DNA of 7,960 nucleotides from Nitrososphaerales archaeon TH5894 (GCA_014523485.1 JAATVK010000124.1:1-7960); one strand, 5' to 3'; numbered from the stretch's first letter, positions 1-6,427 are shown. The notes: generated by a model not told the origin, from the letters alone. Numbers and translations are program-made.

Positions 1-87
1 AAATAAATTTCATTGCAAATGAAATCTATAATAAATAATATGAAAATAAAAAGTAAAAATATTGTTATTGATATGAGATAGACAATA

Positions 88-126
88 TAGAGTAGGTTAT
101 TAAAAAAATAAGAATTAGAGTAGGTT
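88..126. repeat. 11-bp direct repeat, two copies
   Basis: The motif TAGAGTAGGTT occurs at 88-98 and again at 116-126, identical, with 28 bp between copy starts. It is less AT-rich than its surroundings. Two copies of one motif could be a regulator half-site pair or a remnant of a larger repeat; no function can be assigned. Confidence 0.5.
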
Positions 127-156
127 CCTCACTGTATTTTTAGAAATCAAAAATTT

Positions 157-206
157 AAATGATAATTGCAATCAAATCAAATTCATATTTTTTATTGCTA
201 TCATTT
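157..206. repeat. Imperfect 13-bp inverted repeat (possible stem-loop)
   Basis: The left arm (157-164 plus 168-172) is complementary to the right arm (194-206), interrupted only by a 3-base bulge at 165-167, with a loop of about 21 bases. In RNA this would be a bulged stem. It lies more than 300 bp upstream of pyrG, so it is more likely part of another transcript or chance than a pyrG leader. Confidence 0.4.
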
Positions 207-253
207 ATCATCGTCATGAAGTATTTTAAATCAAATATTACAAGAAAAACTAC

Positions 254-288
254 AATAAAGTAAAAAAACTTTATTTTTTCTTATTTTT
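254..288 (+). terminator. Hairpin followed by T-rich tract, terminator-like
   Basis: Bases 254-261 (AATAAAGT) pair perfectly with 268-275 (ACTTTATT) around a six-A loop, followed directly by a T-rich tract to 288. Archaeal termination depends mainly on oligo-T on the coding strand, so this could end a plus-strand transcript entering from the left. No coding gene is visible upstream in the window. Confidence 0.3.
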
Positions 289-301
289 GGAGATTATTAT
301 A

Positions 302-326
302 ATTATAACAAACATATTGTTATAAT
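302..326. repeat. Perfect 10-bp inverted repeat
   Basis: ATTATAACAA at 302-311 is the exact reverse complement of TTGTTATAAT at 317-326, with a five-base loop. It could be a dimeric regulator site or an RNA hairpin, though almost all of it is A/T and chance is not excluded. Confidence 0.4.
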
Positions 327-342
327 AACATTACTAGTACAG

Positions 343-385
343 CCAATATTGGAAATAATATACATATCATTTGTCCATCTAGATG
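343..385. repeat. Two perfect 10-bp palindromes
   Basis: CCAATATTGG (343-352) and CATCTAGATG (376-385) are each perfectly self-complementary. Their centres are 33 bp apart, and the centre of the 302-326 inverted repeat lies 33.5 bp before the first, giving an even spacing of three symmetric elements. The two sequences differ, so they need not bind the same factor. Confidence 0.4.
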
Positions 386-489
386 TAATATAATATTTTT
401 GATACTAAAATAGTTTACTTATTATTTATAATAATTTCATTTCTTAAATTGGGTATATCAATTTGATGGATGTAGAAATTTAAATTAAC

Positions 490-497
490 TTTAAAAA
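490..497 (+). promoter_or_regulatory. Candidate TATA box for pyrG
   Basis: TTTAAAAA at 490-497 resembles an archaeal TATA box. With the usual spacing of about 26 bp from box centre to transcription start, RNA would begin near 519-520, leaving a leader of about 10 bases before the GTG at 529. Other AT-rich boxes, such as around 420-430, cannot be excluded. Confidence 0.35.
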
Positions 498-528
498 CGA
501 ATAAAAAGAAGTTTATCTAAACTTTTAT

Positions 529-2166
529 GTGCAATTAATAAGAAATAAAGTTAAAGATCGTCATGTTAAATATATTTTTGTTACAGGGGGTGTTCTTTCA
601 GGATTAGGTAAAGGAGTCATCTCCTCTTCTATAGCTAAAATTTTACAATTAACAGGTCTGAATGTTTCATGCGTAAAAATAGACCCATATGTAAATTATG
701 ATGCAGGAACTATGAATCCTGTTGCTCATGGTGAAGTATTTGTAACATGTGATGGGGGTGAATGTGATATGGATATAGGAAATTATGAACGGTTTTTAAA
801 TAAAAAATTATCTAGGGATCATAATATAACAACAGGGAGAATTTATTCCGAAGTAATAAATGATGAAAGACAAGGTAAATATCTAGGTCAATGTGTCCAG
901 ATCATTCCTCATGTTACTGAGGCAATTAAAAATAAACTAAGGAAAATATCTATCAAAGAAGACTTAGACATATTGGTAATTGAATGTGGAGGAACTGTGG
1001 GAGATATTGAAAGCCTCCCTTTTTTGGAGGCATTTCGACAAATGAAACTTGAAGAAGGAGAATATAATACACTATTTGTTCATGTAACTTTAGCACCAAT
1101 CTTGGATGTAGTGGGTGAACAAAAAACGAAGCCAACACAACATAGTGTACAAGAACTTAGAAGGATAGGTATTAATCCGGATCTATTAGCGATAAGATGT
1201 AAAAATATCTTATCTGATGATGCCAGAAGAAAAATCTCCCTTTTTGCTAACGTAAATTCAAATTGTGTTTTTTCTTGTCACGATGTTAAGTCTATTTTTT
1301 TAGTACCGGAAATTCTAGCAGATCAGGGAATTGTTAGTATAATAGATAATAAATTAAGATTACAGAACCTACTTATAAAATGGTCTAACTGGAAACAAAT
1401 AGCAAAATCCTTTTCCGAATATAGTAAAGAAGTATATGTGGCAATAGTGGGTAAATATGTATCCCTTCCTGATAGCTATGTAAGTGTGTATCAGTCTCTT
1501 TCTCATGCAGCAGCTAAACTAGGAAATAAATTGGAAATAGCATGGATTGATTCTGAAAAATTTGATACTACTACGAAAGAAAAAATTTCCCTACTTAAAA
1601 AATTTGATGGCATTCTTATTCCAGGAGGATTTGGAAAACGTGGATCTGAGGGTATCATTAATGTGGCTAATTTTGCACGAGAGGCAAATATTCCATTTCT
1701 TGGAATATGTTTTGGATTTCAATTGTCTATTGTTTCATTTGCTAGGAATGTATGTGGAATTGATAATGCTAATTCTACGGAAATAGATCCAAATACCTGC
1801 GATCCTGTAGTTGAATTTATGCCTGAACAAAAGACGATAAATAATATGGGGGGAACGATGAGATTAGGTAGTCATCAAATACAAATAAATTCTAATACTC
1901 TTGCGTCAAAAATCTACTCAAAGAATTTTATTATTAGGAGACATAGACACAGATTTGAATTTAACAAAAAATACTTATCTGTGTTAAGTAAAAACGGGAT
2001 GATTTTATCAGGAAATTCAGACAATGAAAAAAGAACAGAGATATTAGAAGTTCCTAATCATAAGTTTTATTTTGCTGTTCAATATCATGCAGAATTTGAT
2101 AGTAGACCAGGAACACCAGAACAGGCATTTGAGGCCTTTATTAAAAATGCTTCTCTCAAATCTTGA
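529..2166 (+). CDS. pyrG: CTP synthase (glutamine-hydrolysing)
   Basis: Converts UTP to CTP using ATP and glutamine, the last step of cytidine nucleotide synthesis, in the cytoplasm. The 545-residue length matches the bacterial enzyme. The N-terminal synthetase domain (about 14-280) shows YIFVTGGVLSGLGKG with P-loop Lys28, Lys50, the metal-binding region DMDIGNYERF (Asp82), IECGGTVGDIESLPFLEA (Glu152) and the UTP/CTP-site motif KTKPTQHS (199-206). The class I glutamine amidotransferase domain (about 300-540) has GGFGKRG, nucleophile Cys394 in LGICFGFQ, NSTE, and His520/Glu522 in QYHAEF, so the triad is intact. The GTG at 529 is the first start after an in-frame stop (502-504); it gives about 10 more residues at the N-terminus than E. 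coli PyrG, and no better start codon follows. The motif after GEVFVT reads CDGGECD instead of the common bacterial DDGAETD type. It overlaps the convergent kinase gene by 11 bp. Confidence 0.97.
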   Translation: MQLIRNKVKDRHVKYIFVTGGVLSGLGKGVISSSIAKILQLTGLNVSCVKIDPYVNYDAGTMNPVAHGEVFVTCDGGECDMDIGNYERFLNKKLSRDHNITTGRIYSEVINDERQGKYLGQCVQIIPHVTEAIKNKLRKISIKEDLDILVIECGGTVGDIESLPFLEAFRQMKLEEGEYNTLFVHVTLAPILDVVGEQKTKPTQHSVQELRRIGINPDLLAIRCKNILSDDARRKISLFANVNSNCVFSCHDVKSIFLVPEILADQGIVSIIDNKLRLQNLLIKWSNWKQIAKSFSEYSKEVYVAIVGKYVSLPDSYVSVYQSLSHAAAKLGNKLEIAWIDSEKFDTTTKEKISLLKKFDGILIPGGFGKRGSEGIINVANFAREANIPFLGICFGFQLSIVSFARNVCGIDNANSTEIDPNTCDPVVEFMPEQKTINNMGGTMRLGSHQIQINSNTLASKIYSKNFIIRRHRHRFEFNKKYLSVLSKNGMILSGNSDNEKRTEILEVPNHKFYFAVQYHAEFDSRPGTPEQAFEAFIKNASLKS

Positions 2167-3160
2167 GCTCATATGTTCTATGCCTGGCATCACGTAATAA
2201 TGTTTTCTTTTTTACGTATCCTCGATTAACAAGATGACCTAAAGATAATCTAATTGTCCGTTCAGGTAATAATGTTTTAGTAGCTAAATCCTTCTGGCTC
2301 ATAGACCCTTCATATTCTAATATTTTTAATATTAGCTTGGCACTTGGGGGCATATTCAATAATTCTTCAGCAATTTTAACTTTTTTAGCGATTAACGAAG
2401 TAACAGAGCTGTCACCTATCAACCTCACTAATTTTGCTGGATATTGATGTTTCATACATGTTAGAATTTTTTTTATGCCTAATCTTCTGCCACCATCTAA
2501 AACTACTTCGCAATGATATCTACTGAGAATATCTGATATTTCTAATGTACAATTATCTGAGAAAATTAATGGTCTTCTAGTGTTATCTACTGAATTTACA
2601 GATACTGCTACAAAAACTTTTGAATTCTGTAGTATCATAGGACCTCCTGCTGACATAGAATAGGCTGTAGATCCAGTAGGAGTTGCTATGATTACTCCAT
2701 CGCTATTGTCATGCCACACATCATTTTTATCAATACGGAGTATATGTTCCATCAATGTAGCACTTTTACTTGGAAATACTGCAACATCATTTAATACAGG
2801 TTCCATTTCCTTTCCATCTACATTTACTGCTAATCGAACAACCTCATCAATTCTATAATCATTTTTTTTTAGTCTTGGAATGATTGTTTCCAAATCGCGT
2901 ACATCTATTTGACCTAAAAATCCAGTGGATTCAGATTCATATATTCCTATGATTGGAGCAGATTCATCGACTACTTTATGAAAATAATCTAAAATAGCTC
3001 GATCTCCACCAATGATAAATACTAAATCTACCTGATTTGCTAGATTAAAGGTATTTTCAGTCATGATGATAGTTTGAATAAATGAAGTATCAAGAATTTT
3101 TTGTATTTTTGAGATTAATAATGTATTCTGAGGTTGAGCACCAACTAGTGCAATTTTCAT
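2156..3160 (-). CDS. nadK: NAD kinase-like protein with C-terminal winged-helix domain
   Basis: Residues 1-269 match the NAD kinase family, which phosphorylates NAD to NADP in the cytoplasm. Visible are IIGGDRAILDYF (49-60, normally GGDG), TGFLGQ (79-84), the nucleotide-binding pair Asn124-Asp125 (usually Asn-Glu), SDGVIIATPTGSTAY followed by SMSAGGP (153-174), RRPLIFSDN (195-203) and LDGG (221-224, usually DGQ). The catalytic Asp53 remains, but the last Gly of GGDG is Arg54. Residues 270-334 form a separate segment with a MarR/ArsR-like winged-helix pattern: SAKLILKILEYEG, then SQKDLATKTLLPERTIRLSL as recognition helices, LVNRGYVKKK and a basic wing ending in RDARHRTYEL. That suggests DNA binding, perhaps NAD(P)-responsive regulation, but this is inference. 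The ATG at 3158-3160 is the natural start. It stands alone, divergent from S26e and convergent with pyrG. Kinase family is secure; full catalytic activity is not. Confidence 0.85.
   Translation of the reverse strand: MKIALVGAQPQNTLLISKIQKILDTSFIQTIIMTENTFNLANQVDLVFIIGGDRAILDYFHKVVDESAPIIGIYESESTGFLGQIDVRDLETIIPRLKKNDYRIDEVVRLAVNVDGKEMEPVLNDVAVFPSKSATLMEHILRIDKNDVWHDNSDGVIIATPTGSTAYSMSAGGPMILQNSKVFVAVSVNSVDNTRRPLIFSDNCTLEISDILSRYHCEVVLDGGRRLGIKKILTCMKHQYPAKLVRLIGDSSVTSLIAKKVKIAEELLNMPPSAKLILKILEYEGSMSQKDLATKTLLPERTIRLSLGHLVNRGYVKKKTLLRDARHRTYELKI
2203..2213 (+). terminator. T-rich tract after pyrG
   Basis: TTTTCTTTTTT begins 37 bases after the pyrG stop, inside the 3' end of the convergent kinase gene. 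Oligo-T on the coding strand is the main archaeal termination signal, so this is the likeliest pyrG terminator. No GC stem precedes it. Confidence 0.4.
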
Positions 3161-3188
3161 TATTTTCTTTATAGTTATTTAATCTCTC

Positions 3189-3196
3189 ATTTAAAG
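3189..3196 (-). promoter_or_regulatory. Candidate TATA box for the NAD kinase-like gene
   Basis: Read on the minus strand this is CTTTAAAT. With usual archaeal spacing, transcription would start near 3167, giving a leader of only a few bases before the ATG at 3160. The region between the two divergent genes (3161-3363) is otherwise low-complexity A/T sequence including T runs at 3202-3219. Confidence 0.3.
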
Positions 3197-3303
3197 TTAA
3201 ATTTTTTTGTTATTTTTTTAAATTTAGTATTTCATTGGTAATCTCCAGTTTTATACATCTGATTTTTAAGGTTTGCACAGAATTAAAATATAATTAATTG
3301 ACT

Positions 3304-3313
3304 TTTATTTATA
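3304..3313 (+). promoter_or_regulatory. Candidate TATA box for S26e
   Basis: TTTATTTATA lies 51 bases before the S26e ATG; usual spacing predicts a transcript start near 3335 and a leader of about 30 bases. An alternative box is AATTAAAATATAATTAATT around 3281-3299. No Shine-Dalgarno sequence precedes the ATG. Confidence 0.3.
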
Positions 3314-3363
3314 AGAGTAAATTTACCAGAACCTTTAAAGTATGGATTCAGAATCATAATTAT

Positions 3364-3651
3364 ATGCCAAAGAAACGTACAAGTCGCGGTCGGACTAAAG
3401 GAGGTAAAGGTAGTTCAGGAACTGTTCATTGTAGTCAGTGTGGTGCTATGGTTCCTAGAGATAAAGCAAAAAAGATTACAGGTAGGATTACCTTAGTTGA
3501 ACCTACTTTAGCTAAAGAGTTGAGAGCTCAAGGAGCATATATTTCTCCAGCTACTGATGTAAAATTTTATTGTGTTTCTTGTGCTGTTCATAGAGGAATA
3601 GTCAAGGTTAGATCTGAAGTAGAAAGAAGAGTAAATACAAGACTTAGATAA
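3364..3651 (+). CDS. rps26e: 30S ribosomal protein S26e
   Basis: A 95-residue small-subunit protein, part of the archaeal/eukaryotic-type ribosome near the mRNA exit region. The N-terminus MPKKRTSRGRTKGGKGSSG is basic and typical of the family; VPRDKAK follows. A zinc-binding site is seen as Cys23-x2-Cys26 and Cys70-x2-Cys73 (CSQC and CVSC, the latter in YCVSCAVHRGIVKVRS). The frame is open back to a TTG at 3298, which would add 22 residues, but family similarity begins exactly at the ATG at 3364, so that start is chosen. The TAA stop (3649-3651) directly abuts the reversed TGA of the next gene. S26e in an archaeon points to the TACK group. Confidence 0.97.
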   Translation: MPKKRTSRGRTKGGKGSSGTVHCSQCGAMVPRDKAKKITGRITLVEPTLAKELRAQGAYISPATDVKFYCVSCAVHRGIVKVRSEVERRVNTRLR

Positions 3652-4248
3652 TCATTCTAGGATTTTTAATGTCTTATATATTCTTTGTATAATCGTAATA
3701 ATAGAAATTCCTATAACTATTATAACACCATATTCTAGTGAATGAGCAAAAGGAAGTAATCCCATTACAGCAAGAATGAGTATTCTTTCTGCTCTTTCTC
3801 CAAATCCTACGCCGCTTAAATCAATTCCTAATGTTTCTGCACGAGATCTTGTATAACTGACCAATAATGAGGACGATACAGCTATTAGACACAATATGGG
3901 ATTAGCTAATTCTCCTATCGCTATTCCCAAAAATATTATTGTCTCAGAAATCTTGTCTAATGTAGAATCAAGAAAAGAACCTTTTCTAGATGACCTTTTA
4001 GTAATCTTAGCAACACTACCATCAATTACATCAAAGAATCCCCCAACTAACAAGAAAAGACTACCTATGGCTGAAAAATTTATTGTTGGATCAAATTGTA
4101 AAGAATTAATTCCAAAAATAATAGAAGAAAGAATAGTTATTATGAATCCAATTAAAGAGAATATGTTTGGTGATAATCCTGTAGATGCAAATAAAATCCC
4201 TATCTTCTCCAAAATTGGTTGTAAATGTTTTCTAAATTTGTTTAACAA
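3652..4248 (-). CDS. CDP-alcohol phosphatidyltransferase, archaetidylinositol-phosphate synthase-like
   Basis: A 198-residue membrane enzyme of the CDP-alcohol phosphatidyltransferase family, which moves a lipid phosphate from a CDP-activated lipid onto an alcohol headgroup at the membrane. The signature D-x2-DG-x2-A-[RK]-x8-G-x3-D-x3-D is complete at 73-98 (Asp73, Asp76, Gly77, Ala80, Gly90, Asp94, Asp98), with Lys81 where Arg is usual. The later motifs SYTRSRAE (131-138) and GFGERAER (148-155) are the kind found in inositol-phosphate-using members, so archaetidylinositol phosphate synthesis is the best guess; archaetidylglycerol phosphate is the alternative. About six hydrophobic segments are visible (roughly 28-46, 57-75, 100-116, 117-132, 155-168, 172-188). 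It starts with TTG at 4248: an in-frame stop lies four codons upstream with no ATG between, and MLNKFRKHLQPILEKIG fits the family N-terminus. It ends tail to tail with S26e with zero spacing. Confidence 0.92.
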   Translation of the reverse strand: MLNKFRKHLQPILEKIGILFASTGLSPNIFSLIGFIITILSSIIFGINSLQFDPTINFSAIGSLFLLVGGFFDVIDGSVAKITKRSSRKGSFLDSTLDKISETIIFLGIAIGELANPILCLIAVSSSLLVSYTRSRAETLGIDLSGVGFGERAERILILAVMGLLPFAHSLEYGVIIVIGISIITIIQRIYKTLKILE

Positions 4249-4279
4249 TAATTTAGACTGTTAATTTTAACTATTATCT

Positions 4280-4299
4280 CTATATTTTAATCTTTAAAT
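4280..4299. promoter_or_regulatory. Shared divergent promoter region with TATA-like boxes
   Basis: The short gap between the phosphatidyltransferase and the deacetylase holds CTATATTTTAAT (4280-4291) and CTTTAAAT (4292-4299). The first, read on the minus strand, would place a start near 4259, about 11 bases before the TTG at 4248. The second, read on the plus strand, would place a start near 4321, compatible with translation from 4354. Assignment of each box is tentative. Confidence 0.3.
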
Positions 4300-4353
4300 G
4301 GCTTGATGAATTTGATTAGTAAAAATTTAATTATATTTTATTTAAAAGATCTT

Positions 4354-4989
4354 ATGGTTGATTTCAATACAATATTGGTTTTTGGTGCTCATCCTGATGA
4401 CATCGAAATAGGCATGGGTGGTACTATTACCAAATTGGCGAAGCTTGGGTATGATGTAATCATGGTAATAGCTACACTACCAAATTTTACTATTGCCGAT
4501 AAAAAAGATGAAAGAAAATTGGAAGCTATATCTTCTGCTTCTATTTTAGGATGTAAATCTCCTGAATTTTTAGATTTATCTCAGGAAGATATAGTGTTTG
4601 GTAGAAGAATGGTATCGTTAATTGATTCTTTAATAAAGAAATATAAAACAACTTCAGTTTATACTCAATGGATAGGTGATTCACATCAAGATCATCAAAT
4701 TCTTACCCAGTCTGTTATTGCTGCCTCACGTGATGTCAATAATTTGTATATGTATGAAACAACAATACCAGGCGGCTTAACAGAAAAAGCTTTTAGGCCC
4801 CAGCTATTTATTGATGTTACTAACGAAATGGAAAATAAAATAAAGTCTTTAAAGTATTTCAAATCACAGAATCTTCGATGCGGTCCTTTTTGGATAGACG
4901 CTATTGTTGGAAGATCTTTATATCGTGGATATCAAATTAACACAAAATATGCTGAGGCATTTGAAATTGTAAAAACTGTTCAATATTAG
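4354..4989 (+). CDS. PIG-L/LmbE family deacetylase
   Basis: A zinc-dependent N-deacetylase of the PIG-L/LmbE family, whose known members remove acetyl groups from N-acetylglucosamine-type sugars on lipids or small molecules. Counting from the chosen start (211 residues), the zinc motif is AHPDDIEIG (His13, Asp15, Asp16) near the N-terminus, with the partner motif HQDH (His111, Asp113, His114) in WIGDSHQDHQ; a further family feature is YAEAFE near the end. There is no signal peptide or membrane segment, so it is probably cytoplasmic or acts at the inner membrane face. The frame is open back to ATG 4306, which would add 16 hydrophobic and polar residues; the start at 4354 (MVDFNTILVFGAHPDD) matches the usual family N-terminus and is preferred, but the longer form is possible. 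The substrate is unknown; archaeal members may act on diacetylated sugars. The convergent flippase-like gene follows after 27 bp. Confidence 0.9.
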   Translation: MVDFNTILVFGAHPDDIEIGMGGTITKLAKLGYDVIMVIATLPNFTIADKKDERKLEAISSASILGCKSPEFLDLSQEDIVFGRRMVSLIDSLIKKYKTTSVYTQWIGDSHQDHQILTQSVIAASRDVNNLYMYETTIPGGLTEKAFRPQLFIDVTNEMENKIKSLKYFKSQNLRCGPFWIDAIVGRSLYRGYQINTKYAEAFEIVKTVQY

Positions 4990-5016
4990 ATATAAAAAGG
5001 TAATTGCCGATAATTA

Positions 5017-6153
5017 TTATACTACTTTTTTTGACAATTTTTTATAAAAAAGAAGAAACAATGCTTGGCCAGTCAGAGCTATAACTACAGAAAGTGCTAT
5101 ACCTGTAACTTCAATCAAACGTCCTAGCAAAATCATTAAGGTAATTTGTAATATTTGATAAATAATCGCTCCGATAACTACACCTTTTGTATTACCTTCA
5201 CTTAGAAATTTTGAATTAATAATATATGCTATCATCATTGGAATTATTCCAATACTAATTACTCTTATTGCATCTAATGAATTCTGATATTGAGGAAAAA
5301 ATACATTTATTAGAATTGGACTCAAAAAATAGAGTAAACCTGCTAGACCTATTGATAATCCGAATCCTATTATTCTTAATTTTGTTTTTTTGTGTCCACT
5401 TGATTCCTCCGGAATAAGATATTGGAAAAAGCTAATTGGTACCATACCTAGAAACATCAAAAATTGAAAACCTAATTGATAATATCCTAAAACAGCATAT
5501 CCAAAAATTGGAGGTATAATAATTTTATCAAAGTACATTAACAATGCATTAGACATATTGAACGAATAACTATGTAAAGCAAATTTCATTTTTTCACTAA
5601 TCTCACTAAAATCTTTTTTAAAATATTTTATTGAAAGAAAATATCTGTGACTAAATAAGAAAAAAGAGACTGTAAAGCCAATTATTATTCCAGGAATCCC
5701 AATAATATAATATAATAGGATGGAAAGTAAAAGTTGACAACCTCTCGCTCCAATATTTGCAATTGCATATTGTTTATATGATTTCCTTCCGAGGAATTCG
5801 TATATACTCATCATCCAAAAAGTCATTCCAAAGACGAACAAACCTAATAACCAATCTCTCTGTGCTACAATTAATGCAGCAATTGTACTTGAAATTAATA
5901 TAACCTGATTTGCTGCGATATGAATTTTATTATGTCCTTTGGGTATGAAAGTTGTAATAGCTGTATTCAAACCCAAAAGAGCAAAACTAGCCGCCAAGGA
6001 AGCCATTGAAATCATATAACTAGTTTCTCCATACTCTTCTACACTCTGCAGTGATGCTAACAAAAGCCAAAACCCTCCTGTTAATAAAGCACCAAAGATA
6101 TTTCCAAATATGATATATACTAGACCTTTGTTAGACTTTAGAAACTTCAGCAA
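5017..6153 (-). CDS. Oligosaccharide flippase-like membrane protein (Wzx/MATE superfamily)
   Basis: A 378-residue polytopic membrane protein resembling the polysaccharide biosynthesis/export (Wzx, RfbX) branch of the MOP superfamily, which flips lipid-linked sugars across the cytoplasmic membrane. About eleven or twelve hydrophobic segments can be traced (for example 11-33, 44-70, 81-97, 101-119, 135-153, 154-173, 219-247, 259-286, 294-313, 323-345, 349-370). Family-like features are FGNIFGALLTGGFWLLLASL followed by EEYGETSYMISMASLAA, LGLNTAITTFIPK (60-72) and YFDKIIIPPIFGYAVLGYYQ (207-226). It is shorter than the usual 400-480 residues, but both ends look natural. The TTG at 6153 is the first possible start because a TAA codon precedes it directly; a TATA-like box about 28 bp upstream suggests a nearly leaderless mRNA. 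The neighbours (sugar deacetylase, LamG surface protein) support a surface-glycan role. The exact substrate is unknown. Confidence 0.85.
   Translation of the reverse strand: MLKFLKSNKGLVYIIFGNIFGALLTGGFWLLLASLQSVEEYGETSYMISMASLAASFALLGLNTAITTFIPKGHNKIHIAANQVILISSTIAALIVAQRDWLLGLFVFGMTFWMMSIYEFLGRKSYKQYAIANIGARGCQLLLSILLYYIIGIPGIIIGFTVSFFLFSHRYFLSIKYFKKDFSEISEKMKFALHSYSFNMSNALLMYFDKIIIPPIFGYAVLGYYQLGFQFLMFLGMVPISFFQYLIPEESSGHKKTKLRIIGFGLSIGLAGLLYFLSPILINVFFPQYQNSLDAIRVISIGIIPMMIAYIINSKFLSEGNTKGVVIGAIIYQILQITLMILLGRLIEVTGIALSVVIALTGQALFLLFYKKLSKKVV
5026..5043 (+). terminator. T tracts after the deacetylase gene
   Basis: Runs of seven T (5026-5032) and six T (5038-5043) on the plus strand begin 37 bases after the deacetylase stop. 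They overlap the end of the convergent flippase-like coding region, as with pyrG. This is a candidate oligo-T terminator for the plus-strand transcript. Confidence 0.4.
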
Positions 6154-6176
6154 TTATATTCACACGTTATCTTTTA

Positions 6177-6186
6177 CTTATAAAAT
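6177..6186 (-). promoter_or_regulatory. Candidate TATA box for the flippase-like gene
   Basis: On the minus strand this reads ATTTTATAAG. Its centre is about 28 bp from the TTG start at 6153, which is the distance expected between a TATA box and the transcription start. This implies a leaderless or nearly leaderless transcript and supports the TTG as the true start. Confidence 0.4.
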
Positions 6187-6210
6187 AAGACTATCAATAA
6201 AATGGTTTAT

Positions 6211-6224
6211 ATCGTTTAAACGAT
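6211..6224. promoter_or_regulatory. Perfect 14-bp palindrome, possible operator
   Basis: ATCGTTTAAACGAT is perfectly self-complementary and the longest exact palindrome I noticed. It lies just upstream of the putative TATA box of the flippase-like gene, where an archaeal activator or the TFB-recognition surroundings would sit. Binding of a dimeric regulator is plausible but unproven. Confidence 0.35.
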
Positions 6225-6396
6225 TATCTTCCTTAAGAAGAAATGTATAGAGAATTTTTAATATTTAATATTATATCTATCTTTTAATTGCATTGTTATA
6301 TACCACCACCTTTTTATTTTTGTCTTTGAAAAGGTCCTACTAACTATATTCTATATCATAACCATGAATAATATTTATAAAAAAAAATTCGGTCTG

Positions 6397-6404
6397 TTAT
6401 AAAT
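6397..6404 (+). promoter_or_regulatory. Candidate TATA box for small ORF/LamG transcript
   Basis: TTATAAAT (within GTTATAAATATT) has the look of an archaeal TATA box; usual spacing predicts a start near 6426, almost on the ATG at 6428. An alternative box is TTTATAAA at 6374-6381. If correct, the LamG mRNA has a leader of roughly 150 bases that contains the small ORF. Confidence 0.3.
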
Positions 6405-6427
6405 ATTCAGAAACCTTTTTCATATAA

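Larger units (their letters stand above)
1..528. other. AT-rich region upstream of pyrG, no credible gene
   Basis: No open frame here resembles a protein and I see no tRNA or rRNA. The stretch is extremely AT-rich and carries a perfect 8-bp inverted repeat at its left edge (7-14 with 18-25, loop 15-17), a direct repeat, further hairpins and palindromes, and a putative pyrG promoter; the larger ones are listed separately. It may be an ordinary long regulatory region, the tail of a transcription unit to the left, or a small non-coding RNA locus; the sequence alone does not decide. Confidence 0.6.

Noticed and set aside
1..528. tRNA, rRNA or insertion sequence remnant upstream of pyrG
   Set aside because: No cloverleaf-like arms, conserved rRNA sequence, transposase frame or terminal repeats with target duplications were seen.
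953..1138. 61-residue minus-strand open frame
   Set aside because: Antisense to conserved pyrG sequence, no motif or start signal.
1547..1786. 79-residue plus-strand open frame
   Set aside because: It lies entirely inside pyrG in another frame; the pyrG frame carries the glutaminase motifs there.
3298..3363. TTG-started N-terminal extension of S26e by 22 residues
   Set aside because: The S26e family begins at MPKKRTSRGR; the extra residues have no family similarity and overlap the likely promoter.
3896..4264. 122-residue plus-strand open frame
   Set aside because: It is antisense to the well-supported phosphatidyltransferase and has no recognisable motifs.
4306..4353. Longer deacetylase start at ATG 4306
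   Set aside because: Family members start shortly before the AHPDD motif, which fits ATG 4354; the longer form is less likely but not excluded.
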